Source: Clostridia bacterium (GTDB lineage: Bacteria > Bacillota > Clostridia > TANB77 > CAG-508). Taken from it: DNA of 34,674 bases. Under the pieces are notes generated by a model, which was not told the DNA's origin, made no database searches, and saw nothing but the letters and a program-made list of their open reading frames with translations. Position 1 is the stretch's first letter. The number at the start of each line of letters is the position of its first letter. The stretch covers positions 1-34,674 of the forward strand of contig JAAWKZ010000010.1 in assembly GCA_022797635.1 (NCBI GenBank). Reading direction: 5' to 3'. This document shows positions 25,555 through 33,644 of this stretch, piece by piece. The position numbers and the translations under genes were made by a program.

Positions 25555-26445
25555 TTATTCTATCACATCATATATACTTTTAAAACTATAACCTTGTCCT
25601 TTTAAGTATTTTATAACATCTGGTAATGTTTTGGCTGTTAAATCTTTATTCGGAGCATCATGCATTAATATTACTAAACTTTTCTTTCCTTTGCTTGTTA
25701 CTTTCAAATTTTGCATAATGGCTTGTTTTGTTTCTGCACCATCTGAATCATTTGTTAAGCAGTTCCAATCTAGAGAGGAAATGCCTTTTTCTCGAAACTT
25801 CTTTTTTGCTTTTTGTTTTAGTTTGTCATAATATCCACCTACTGATCCACCTGGGAAACGGAAAAGATTAGATTGATAACTGCTATCACCTAGTGCATCT
25901 TGTATTATTTTATTTGTCTTGTTATATTCTTCTAACGGCTTATTTTCATTAGCATATACCTTTGGATAAACATGAGAATAACTATGGTTTGCAATATAGT
26001 GGCCTTCTTCCTTTTCTCTTTTTAATACTTCTGGATTTGCTTTTGCCATAGTACCTAATACAAAAAACGTCGCTTTAATATCTTCTTTTTTTAATACATC
26101 TAATATTTTTGGTGTAACATTACTGGAAGGACCATCATCAAAGGTAAGAAACGCTATCTTTTCTTTACTATCATAAATATTATCTATTGCTTTCAATTGT
26201 TCTTTTGTCAAACCTTTTTGATTATTTGTATTTTGTTGTTCATTATTTGAATTATTGGTATCCTTATTTTCTTCCTTTTTATCCCCTCTAGCTACTTTTT
26301 GCTCTTTTTGATTTGCCACATATTCTGCTGTTTTTATTCCACCAAAAATAGCTATACCAATAACAATTATTCCTATCAGTATAGTCCAAAAAATCCATTT
26401 TTTACTTTTCTTTTTTTCAAAACTTTCAATGTCATATATTATCAT
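25555..26445 (-). CDS. membrane-anchored polysaccharide deacetylase (CE4)
   Basis: A 296-residue protein with a cytosolic basic start, one membrane helix (18-40), an Asn/Gln-rich spacer and a NodB-type deacetylase domain. Metal and catalytic motifs are complete: TFDDGP (101-106), NHSYSH with His154 and His158, RFPGG (196-200), LDWN and LMHDAP. It should remove acetyl groups from wall glycan, probably peptidoglycan, outside the membrane; PdaA/PgdA-like roles cannot be separated by sequence alone. The ATG at 26445 has AAGGTG seven bases upstream, inside an inverted repeat. It follows the P-type ATPase but probably has its own promoter. Confidence 0.88.
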   Translation of the reverse strand: MIIYDIESFEKKKSKKWIFWTILIGIIVIGIAIFGGIKTAEYVANQKEQKVARGDKKEENKDTNNSNNEQQNTNNQKGLTKEQLKAIDNIYDSKEKIAFLTFDDGPSSNVTPKILDVLKKEDIKATFFVLGTMAKANPEVLKREKEEGHYIANHSYSHVYPKVYANENKPLEEYNKTNKIIQDALGDSSYQSNLFRFPGGSVGGYYDKLKQKAKKKFREKGISSLDWNCLTNDSDGAETKQAIMQNLKVTSKGKKSLVILMHDAPNKDLTAKTLPDVIKYLKGQGYSFKSIYDVIE

Positions 26446-26529
26446 AAAAAAACACCTTAAATCGACAATTTTCTTCTATAGTATATACTATTCATAAAAA
26501 AATTAATAGTTAATTTAAGGTATTTTTTT
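26446..26529 (-). promoter_or_regulatory. 21-bp inverted repeat enclosing a promoter and palindrome
   Basis: Arms 26446-26466 and 26509-26529 match as inverted repeats at 18 of 21 positions, separated by 42 bp. The inner segment holds TTAACT, 17 bp, TAGTAT as a possible promoter and the perfect palindrome ATAGTATATACTAT. The promoter-distal arm contains the AAGGTG ribosome-binding site of the deacetylase. Read-through RNA from the ATPase gene would form a long hairpin ending in T7, hiding this site or ending transcription. Confidence 0.5.
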
Positions 26530-26551
26530 AGATTTAAGATTTTTTTAATTT

Positions 26552-29324
26552 TTACACTTCATCTTTCGTCGTATTAATCTTAAACAATTTAAACAATTCC
26601 ACAACCACAATTGGAATAAATATTAAAACTACAACTTCAATAATATTCATTACTGGTAATACTGGAATACTGAAAATGTTTCTTAACGCAGGCACAATTA
26701 ATATCACTAGCATCAATAGTGCTGAAGCCAAATTTGCTAAAATTAATTTGCGATTACTAAAAATTCCTGTTTTAAAGATAGACTTTTTATTATTTCTAAT
26801 ATTAAATACATGGACTAACTCCGAAAGTGCTAAAACTGTAAATGCCATAGTTTGCCCTATTTCCACTCTTACCTCTTCCTCTGATAAAGTCCTAATCACA
26901 CCCTCGTTATCTGTCACTTCTACCATTGGTAATTGATCCACTGGTGTTGCTAAACCAATAATAAAGGCAACAAGTGTAATAAGGCCAATCATAATTCCTT
27001 GATAAATGACTCTCCATGTCATTCCTTTGGTGAATACGCCTTGTTTTGGCTTAATTGGTTTTCTATCCATAATATCTTTTTCTGCTGGATCCACTGCTAA
27101 AGCAAGTGCTGGCAAAGAGTCTGTTACTAAATTAATCCATAAAATATGAATAGGAAGTAATGGCACAATTAAATTCACATCTATATGGAACCATTTACTA
27201 AGTAATGGAGTAATTAATATTGCAACAAATAAAATGATGATTTCTCCTACATTACTAGATAATAGAAATTGGATTGCTTTTAAAATATTATCATAAATAC
27301 GTCTACCTTCTTCTACCGAAGATACAATAGTCGCAAAATTGTCATCTGTTAAAATAACATCTGCTGCTTCTTTTGCTACATCAGTTCCTACAACTCCCAT
27401 AGCACAACCAATATCAGCTGTTTTCAAGGCTGGTGCATCATTGACACCATCACCCGTCATGGCTACAATTTCTCCATTTTCTTTCCATGCCTTTACAATT
27501 CGTACTTTATGCTCAGGAGATACTCTAGCATACACACTATATTTCCTTACATTTGCAATTAAGTCTTGATCAGACATTTCCTCTAGTTCTGCCCCTGTAA
27601 TCGCTTCTTCTTCACTCTCTAAAATACCTAATGCCTTTGCAATTGCAATTGCAGTGACTTTGTGGTCACCTGTAATCATTACAGTTTTAATACCAGCTCT
27701 TTTACATTTTGCAACTGCGTCCTTTACCTCTTCTCTCGGCGGATCTATCATTCCTACCATACCAACATATGTCAAATTATTTTCTATAGTCTTCATTTCT
27801 TCATCTGTTGGCTCATGGTCTATTTCTTTATATCCCATAGCAAGTACACGAAGAGCATCTTTTGCCATTACTTCATTTTGTTTTGTAATTTCTTGTTTGA
27901 AACTTTCTAAATCTTGCTTCACTTCATTATTTATCACATAGCTATCACATCTCGCTAATAATTCATCTACTCCACCTTTTGTGTATACTACATATTTATC
28001 AGTTAGCTTATGAACTGTTGTCATTAATTTTCTTTCTGAATCAAATGGCAATTCTTTTACACGTGGATATTGTTCTAACACTGCTGGTTGAAAATCTAAG
28101 TTAAAAGCCATATCAATTAAAGCTGTTTCTGTTGGGTCTCCTGTTAATGTTTTGTCAGACGCTACTTTTGTATCATTACAAAACATGCTAATATATACTA
28201 ACTTCTCTAGTTCTTCTACTGTTTCATTTGTATTGATGTTTTCTCTTTCTACTAATTGATTATTATAGAACAACTTTTTGACTGTCATTTTATTTTGTGT
28301 TAATGTTCCCGTCTTATCTGAACAAATAACAGTTGTACTTCCCAATGTCTCCACTGCTGGTAGCTTTTTCACAATGGCATGCTTTTTTACCATTCTTTGT
28401 ACACCAATTGCAAGAACAATGGTAGATACTGCTGCTAGCCCTTCTGGTATTGCTGCTACTGCTAAACTAACCGCTGTCATAAACATATCCATTGGGTCTT
28501 TTCCATAAAGTAAACCTATTCCAAAAATGAAAACGCAAATCACAATGGCAGCTATTCCCAATACTTTTCCTAATTTATTTAACTTTTGTTGAAGTGGTGT
28601 CTCTGTATCTTCTACCTCGTTAATCATTCCTGCAATTTTTCCTACTTCTGTTGTCATTCCTGTTTCTACAACAATTCCTTTTCCTCTGCCATACGTGATT
28701 AAGCTAGAAGAAAATAGCATATTGGTTCTATCCCCAATCCCTACTTTTTCTTTCTCAATTATTGCTGTATTTTTCTCTACTGGAACAGACTCACCTGTCA
28801 AAGAGGCTTCTTGTGATTTTAAATTCACTGCTTCTATAATTCTCAAATCTGCAGGCACATAATCTCCTGTATCTAGCACCACAATATCTCCTGGTACTAA
28901 TTCTTTAGAAGGTACTAATGTTATATTTCCGGCTACGCATTACTTTCACAACATGAGAACTTAACTTCTGTAAAGCTTCTAATGATTTCTCCGCCTTGTT
29001 CTCTTGAGCTACACCAATAATGGCATTGACAATAACCACTATTAAGATAATAATGGAATCTGTAATTCCTTCTCCCTCATAATAACCAACTACTCCTGAA
29101 ATAATGGCTGCAATAATTAAAATAATAATCATAAAATCTTTAAATTGCTCTAAAAATTTCACGAATAAACTCTTCTTCTTTTTGGTTGCTAACTCGTTTA
29201 ATCCATAAATCTCTCTGTTTTTTGTAACTTGCTCTTCTGATAATCCTTGTGTTTCTTCTACTTGAAGTCTTTCTTCTATTTCTTCTACAGACTGGTTAAA
29301 CCACTCTTTTTTGTTTTTTTCCAT
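26552..29324 (-). CDS. P-type calcium-transporting ATPase, P2A, with one +1 frameshift
   Basis: Two frames together give a 923-residue cation pump that exports Ca2+ using ATP. The first 131 codons (29324-28932) hold the N-terminal cytosolic part and the first helices (GLNELATKKKKS..., QENKAEKSLEALQKLSS). After skipping one base (28931) the frame continues with GNITLVPSKELVPGDIVVLDTGDYVPAD. Further motifs are LTGES, PEGLAAVSTIVL, the phosphorylation site SDKTGTLTQNKM, MTGDGVNDAPALK and NLVTDSLPALAL. The extra C creates codon CGG at 28931-28929, and the zero frame stops eight codons later at 28905. GAGGAGG before ATG 29324 fixes the start. Whether it is a pseudogene, a sequence error or a recoded gene is open. 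Confidence 0.85.
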
Positions 29325-29368
29325 TCGTATCCTCCTCATTTCATTATTTTGCCCTTTGTATTTTATAT

Positions 29369-29926
29369 TTATTCTTTTGTTATATATTCTTCTAAATTCA
29401 TATTAGACATTCTTTCAATAAAAGCATCTAATTTGTCTAATGGCAAAATATTCTTCCCAGCTTCTGCAGATACTTTTTGATGTTTCTTAGAACCTTCAAT
29501 TTCTTTATCAATTCTTTCTGCTAATTCTTTTTTTAACATAATGTGATACTTCTCTTCTAAATATTCATTAGTTTGATCATAACTTGTATATAAGTTCTCT
29601 GTAAATTGATGATAATTTGTATTTTCTATAAATTCCTTACTATAAAATTCTGTATAGAATATTTTATCCGTTACTAAGTGTAATAAAACACCTTTATCAT
29701 AATCTGTTTTAATTTTATTTTCTTTTAAAAATCTATTCAAATCCACTTTTGCTTCTAAATGATCCCATAATACTTCTGTTTGAACAGGTATTGTATAATG
29801 ACTAATTTCTTTTGGTTTTACAAAGTCTGGCGCAATGCTCCCTTCTATAAACGCTTCTTTATCTTCTATTTTATGTTTCTCCATATATCTCTTTGCTATT
29901 GCTAAATGAATTTGAAATGATGGCAT
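29369..29926 (-). CDS. zinc-dependent phospholipase C-like protein
   Basis: A 185-residue protein resembling the Zn-dependent phospholipase C/S1-P1 nuclease-like domain (PF00882 type). It begins MPSFQIHLAIAKRY, with an early His, then has EGSIAPDF with Asp, WDHLE and GVLLHLVTDKIFY with a His/Asp pair, the spacing expected for metal ligands. The C-terminal part is charged and helical. No signal peptide is visible, so it probably acts in the cytosol. An in-frame GTG lies three codons earlier, but AAGGAG is eight bases before ATG 29926. Substrate unknown. Confidence 0.65.
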   Translation of the reverse strand: MPSFQIHLAIAKRYMEKHKIEDKEAFIEGSIAPDFVKPKEISHYTIPVQTEVLWDHLEAKVDLNRFLKENKIKTDYDKGVLLHLVTDKIFYTEFYSKEFIENTNYHQFTENLYTSYDQTNEYLEEKYHIMLKKELAERIDKEIEGSKKHQKVSAEAGKNILPLDKLDAFIERMSNMNLEEYITKE

Positions 29927-30024
29927 AATCTTCACTCCTTTTTTGTTTCACATTATATCTCAATCATTTATTTCTTTCAAGCTCTTTTCTTTTTCTTATA
30001 AATAGTTTATAATTTAGTCATTAA

Positions 30025-30203
30025 CAGGATTTTTATGTAAATAGTAATAAAATATTGTTTGAAAATGGAGTTGCTGTTAGTGTAGGAGAAAATGTTATTC
30101 AGATTTATATATGATAGATAAAAGCTTACACGATAGTGTTATTACAATTAGTTTTGAACCTGATGCCCCTCTAATGACCATTACAATTTTTCGTTTTATA
30201 TAA
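30025..30203 (+). pseudogene. remnant of an unidentified gene
   Basis: Within the gap 29936-30332 there is no intact gene. Two overlapping plus-strand reading frames remain: one ends FENGVAVSVGENVIQIYI (stop 30112-30114), and the next begins at ATG 30111 and runs 30 codons (...HDSVITISFEPDAPLMTITIF). They look like one protein tail split by a -1 frameshift. No family recognised and no ribosome-binding site. Confidence 0.3.
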
Positions 30204-30271
30204 TATTTTGTTATATTGCATCAATATATGTCATAATGTGTCAACAAATTACTTAAAAATTTTAACGATAA

Positions 30272-30318
30272 AAAACTACAATTTCTGAATAACTCTATCA
30301 TTCAGAAATTGTAGTTTT
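30272..30318 (-). terminator. terminator after the small frameshifted membrane protein
   Basis: AAAACTACAATTTCTGAAT (30272-30290) pairs with 30300-30318 over 19 bp without mismatch, and a T-run follows on the minus strand. Confidence 0.85.
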
Positions 30319-30332
30319 CATTTCAATTATAT

Positions 30333-30849
30333 TTATTTTAGCTTCGTAAATACTTGCATAATTTTTCCTACTGCAAGTACTATTTTATCACTTTTCTTAG
30401 TTGCAATCGTTTTAAAATATGCTTTTCCTCCCACAGTCAATGCTGAAATAAAAGACGCTACTAAAATACTTGCTAATAAAGCATTCATAAGACATGCTGT
30501 CGTTAAATACACTGTCAAAGTTGCACCTAACCCACCGGCTGACAATACCACAAATATCTCCTACAATATCATTACAAACGCTAGAAACTTTTGTACTATT
30601 TTTTAATAAATTAATGCATGCTGTTGCTTCTTTTATTTTTTTCGAGCTCATAGCATGAAAAGGCGCTTCTTCTGCTGTCAATGTAGCAACACCAATCATA
30701 TCAAATAATATACCAATTCCAATAACAATGAGAATAATTACGAATAAAACAATGACATTAATGTCTGACAATAAGGACGATAGTCCACTAAATATTGCTG
30801 ATAAAATGAATGAAATAATAAATACTTGAATAATCCATTTATCTTTCAA
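30333..30849 (-). CDS. small multi-helix membrane protein with one +1 frameshift (CNNM/DUF21-like?)
   Basis: Joined across one extra base (30537), the two frames give 171 residues. The first 104 codons contain two membrane helices, then MIGVATLTAEEAPFHAMSS and SSVCNDIVGDICGIVS. The second frame continues GGLGATLTVYLTTACLMNALLASI with two more helices and a basic end. Short proteins of this kind in clostridia are often labelled CorB/CNNM-like, but I cannot confirm transport function. The start is TTG at 30849 with only a weak ribosome-binding site. As in the ATPase, the inserted C makes an in-frame CGG (AGC CGG TGG) directly before a Gly codon. A perfect terminator follows. Confidence 0.65.
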
Positions 30850-30881
30850 TTAAATCTTCACTCTTTCTTCAAAAGTTTTTA

Positions 30882-31348
30882 TAAAAAATCATGGTATCTC
30901 ACAAATTAATTTTACGGCTTAGGTCGAGTTGAATTTCTCTACTTTTCACCTTAGGTTACCCATGGGCGATTTCTCTTTCAGAAAAGTAATTAAGTGTTAC
31001 CAGCTTAATGACTCGATTGCCACTTAGTCCGTACCTTAATCCTTGTGATATTAACACTCTAGAGGTTTTCCCTAACACATATAAGATAATACTTATTCGC
31101 TTTTGCAATAATATTTTCAAAACAGATTACGCTATCCCATATTATCACTCACGACATGCGCTTTATTTTTATTTGCAATCGACAAAAGGAATTTCATTGT
31201 ATGCCATTACAACTTTCCTTAAATCTTAAATTATATACCCACCCTCATCTGGGCGAAGAAAGCAGAATATATAAAGTGCTTTTCACACAATTAGTGGATT
31301 TTTAGCCCCACCTTCATATTATTTATGCGACTAGAATAATGCACCACA
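30882..31348 (-). ncRNA. structured non-coding RNA of about 470 nt, family unknown
   Basis: No long conserved ORF lies here, yet a consensus promoter (31355-31383) drives the minus strand. The predicted 5' end UUGUGGUG pairs with UACCAUGA at the 3' end, which is followed directly by U6, so the whole RNA is closed by a terminal stem. Inside, nested helices are visible near the 3' side: UACGG/CCGUA, UCGAGU/ACUCGA, ACUUUUC/GAAAAGU and UUAAG/CUUAA. RNase P (GAGGAAAGUCC), tmRNA (GGAUUCGAC, tag) and SRP signatures are missing. OLE, ROOL or raiA-type large RNAs are possible but untested. Confidence 0.6.
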
Positions 31349-31354
31349 AGATCT

Positions 31355-31383
31355 ATTATACTATGTTTTCCTTTTTTTGTCAA
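31355..31383 (-). promoter_or_regulatory. consensus promoter of the structured RNA
   Basis: On the minus strand TTGACA, exactly 17 bp, TATAAT: one of two perfect consensus promoters in the window, the other serving tRNA-Gly. Such strength is typical of stable RNA genes. Confidence 0.9.
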
Positions 31384-31433
31384 ATATATTTCCAAAATTT
31401 CTCATTTTTTATTTTTCTCATGTCTTGTAATAA

Positions 31434-31462
31434 TTGAAATATCAGTAAAAATGTGGTAAAAT
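31434..31462 (+). promoter_or_regulatory. promoter of the 244-residue plus-strand gene
   Basis: TTGAAA, 17 bp, TAAAAT on the plus strand, followed by AGGAGG and GTG 31496. It lies back to back with the structured RNA promoter. Confidence 0.75.
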
Positions 31463-31495
31463 TAATATATTATACTTTTTTAGGAGGAAAAAACG

Positions 31496-32230
31496 GTGAA
31501 AACAATAAGACCAGCAAAAAACAGAAAGGCATTGTCAGAGTGGCTTCGGGTTTCTAAGGAGGAATTAGAACGTACAAATCTAATATTATCAGCTGTCAGC
31601 GCCGAGCCCATTGATGAAATGTGGAAATGGCTTCAGCCCAAAATGGTATTCGTCATTCAAATGCATGCTTTGGGCAAAAGACGTTTTGGAGCTACCACTC
31701 ATCTTACTGTGAAAAAAATTGATGTATTAGAAGCAGCAAGAAATCAAACCAAGGCCCTTATCTATTCTGCTGAACCAACTTACAGTGAAAAAGTACAAAT
31801 TGTAAGTAAGCTCATTAATCGATCTGACACCATTGCCATGGAGGTTCTTCCCAACGAGGAAAATCTTGTAGACCAAGCAAATCTCTATCATATCTGGATA
31901 GTTGAAAAATCTCAATTTCCTTTCAGTATCATAGACACTACTATTCTTCCTGAAGGGAAAGAATGGGAAAACGAGATTGTAGACGGCTTAGACATTGAAT
32001 TCATGGTACGTACCAAACGGTACGAAAAAGGTAAAGCAGCATATCTGTATGTTCGGAAGAAAGATGGAAAGGAACTCTGTTGGAGAGAAAAGCAAAAATT
32101 GAAAAATGAACTTCAATATGAGGGCATAAATGCAGTAGAAATTATTTCTAAGCATGGTATCGACAAACCTACATGCCTTCTGTGCTTGCCTCTGGACTTC
32201 ACTCTTGACTTTGGACTTCACACACAATAG
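31496..32230 (+). CDS. protein with two DUF7694-like halves, probably acquired
   Basis: A 244-residue cytosolic protein. Residues 50-140 (RRFGATTHLTVKKID...AMEVLPNEENLVDQANLYHIWI) resemble the DUF7694 family found on phages and integrative elements; residues 165-240 look like a degenerate second copy (KAAYLYVRKKDGKELCWREKQKLKNEL...). Function unknown. GTG 31496 has AGGAGG upstream. Base and codon use differ from the neighbours: it is visibly richer in G and C and has three in-frame CGG codons (31547, 32018, 32054) in 244, while the native genes have none outside frameshift points. This indicates recent transfer. Confidence 0.6.
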   Translation: MKTIRPAKNRKALSEWLRVSKEELERTNLILSAVSAEPIDEMWKWLQPKMVFVIQMHALGKRRFGATTHLTVKKIDVLEAARNQTKALIYSAEPTYSEKVQIVSKLINRSDTIAMEVLPNEENLVDQANLYHIWIVEKSQFPFSIIDTTILPEGKEWENEIVDGLDIEFMVRTKRYEKGKAAYLYVRKKDGKELCWREKQKLKNELQYEGINAVEIISKHGIDKPTCLLCLPLDFTLDFGLHTQ

Positions 32231-32275
32231 TATTTTATTCGTTTTTCCACAAACGGTTATCTAAGTTATATAGCC

Positions 32276-32325
32276 AGAAGGGATACTTAGGAAATAAAAT
32301 TCCCAAGCACCCCTTCTTTATTTTA
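32276..32325 (+). terminator. terminator after the DUF7694-like gene
   Basis: Arms 32276-32293 and 32300-32317 pair over 18 positions. In plus-strand RNA there are three A-C mismatches; in minus-strand RNA these become G-U pairs. TTATTTT follows on the plus strand, suiting termination there. Confidence 0.6.
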
Positions 32326-32338
32326 ACTAATTATACTC

Positions 32339-32499
32339 TTAATCTATTCTCCATAATTGAAATTTACCAGTTATTTCATCTACTTCTTTTGTATCCCCAT
32401 ATATAATAGCTCCCATATATTCTAACTCATCATTTTCTTTTGAGTGAATCGAATTGACTAGTTCTTCATCTGTATTTCATTATTCGAATATTTAAGCAC
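32339..32499 (-). pseudogene. small frameshifted ORF of about 53 codons
   Basis: GTG 32499 with a perfect AGGAGG opens a frame that reads LKYSNNEIQ and soon stops. Shifting by -1 gives an uninterrupted tail, DEELVNSIHSKENDELEYMG...DEITGKFQLWRID, to the stop at 32339. One missing base near 32470 would restore a small acidic protein. No CGG is involved. Family unknown; either decay or a sequence error. Confidence 0.45.
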
Positions 32500-32524
32500 T
32501 TTTTCCTCCTAGTTCTTTAAATAA

Positions 32525-32553
32525 AAAAATCAACTTTTAAAAAGTTGATTTTT
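32525..32553 (-). terminator. terminator after tRNA-Gly
   Basis: AAAAATCAACTTTT (32525-32538) and AAAAGTTGATTTTT (32540-32553) are perfect inverted repeats followed by T-rich sequence on the minus strand, 15 bp past the tRNA. Confidence 0.8.
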
Positions 32554-32567
32554 AATATATATTATAA

Positions 32568-32641
<74 letters not shown>

Positions 32642-32661
32642 ATTTCGTTTGAACAAGTATT

Positions 32662-32690
32662 ATTATAAATGCTATATTTCATTTTGTCAA
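32662..32690 (-). promoter_or_regulatory. consensus promoter of tRNA-Gly
   Basis: On the minus strand TTGACA, 17 bp, TATAAT, about 20 bp before the tRNA 5' end. Confidence 0.88.
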
Positions 32691-32754
32691 GAACTTTTTT
32701 GAATTTTTTTCATTTTTTTTGCATACCTTTTATCAAATGAAGAGGTGGTTTTCT

Positions 32755-33571
32755 ATGAAGTTTTTATTTGACTATTGTAAAGGTATTTTAATTGGCAGTG
32801 GAGCTATCCTTCCTCGGCATTAGCAGTGGCGTCTTTTGTGTTATTTTTGGCATTTATGAAAAATTAGTCAACAGTGTATTAAATTTATTCAAGAATTTTA
32901 AGAAAAACTTTCTGTTTCTCATTCCTATTGGTTTAGGTGGAACAACAGGAGTCTTTTTAGTAGGCAAAATTTTAAATTTTCTTTTTGCAAGTTATCCTAT
33001 GCCAACTAGTTTTTGTTTTATTGGTTTAATATGTGGCTCTCTCCCTATTCTTTTTAAACAAGCTAATCAGAAAAAAAGATTTCGACTTCATTATAGCATT
33101 TTCTTACTTGCTGCTTTTGGTATTGGTCTTTTGTCTATTAGGTTAGAAACCGTTTTACCTGCTCTTATTCAAATTGACACCAATAGTATTTCTTTTTTCT
33201 ATTTTGTATTAGCTGGATTTGCAATGTCTATTGGTATTGTTGTTCCAGGAGTAAGCAGTACTGTTATCCTTATGTGCTTAGGTGTATACTCACATTACCT
33301 AAACGCTGTTGCTACTGCTAATTTTGCTATTTTATTTCCAATGGGAATTGGAGTTTTATTAGGAAGTATTTTATTTTTGAAAATGATTCAATTTTTATTA
33401 GACAAGTATTACTCTCAAACGTTTTATGCGATTATTGGTTTTGTATTAGGCTCTATTTTTGTGCTCTATCCAGGTATAGAATTTACTGGTCAGGGTATTT
33501 TATCTATTCTTCTCTTTATGATTAGTTTTTGTATTGGTTTAGCTTTTGAAAAGTTGGATAACTCTCATTAA
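32755..33571 (+). CDS. DUF368 membrane protein (undecaprenyl-phosphate translocase family) with one +1 frameshift
   Basis: ATG 32755, preceded by GAGGTGG, gives MKFLFDYCKGILIGSGAILP, then CGG CAT TAG. Skipping the single C at 32815 restores GISSGVFCVIFGIYEKLVN, which completes the DUF368 hallmark PG(I/V)S.G....LGIYE. A second hallmark, VVPGVSSTVILMCLGVY, occurs in the second half as expected for the internal repeat of the family. The joined product has 271 residues and about eight helices. DUF368 proteins (PopT) recycle undecaprenyl phosphate across the membrane for wall synthesis. The break falls exactly at the conserved Gly. A pseudogene would be surprising, since the rest of the frame is intact. 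Confidence 0.85.
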
Positions 33572-33579
33572 ATATTTCA

Positions 33580-33630
33580 ATAAAAAAGATGTGTGGCAAG
33601 ATTAATTTTCTCTCACTACACACTTTTTTT
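33580..33630. terminator. bidirectional terminator between convergent genes
   Basis: AAAAAAGATGTGTGG near 33582-33597 and CTACACACTTTTTTT (to 33630) pair with a bulge and a mismatch; A- and T-runs on both sides allow use from either direction. Confidence 0.55.
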
Positions 33631-33644
33631 CAATCAAATAAGTT

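Noticed and set aside
26552..28882. Second part of the P-type ATPase as a separate gene from ATG 28882
   Set aside because: No ribosome-binding site, the start lies in mid-domain, and family residues continue upstream in the same frame to the CGG site.
31008..31229. Plus-strand 73-codon ORF inside the structured RNA region
   Set aside because: No ribosome-binding site or domain; the opposite strand has a consensus promoter and paired ends.
30882..31348. RNase P RNA, tmRNA or SRP RNA as identity of the structured RNA
   Set aside because: The universal motifs (GAGGAAAGUCC; GGAUUCGAC and tag codons; SRP Alu GGUGCUGUU-type loops) were not found.
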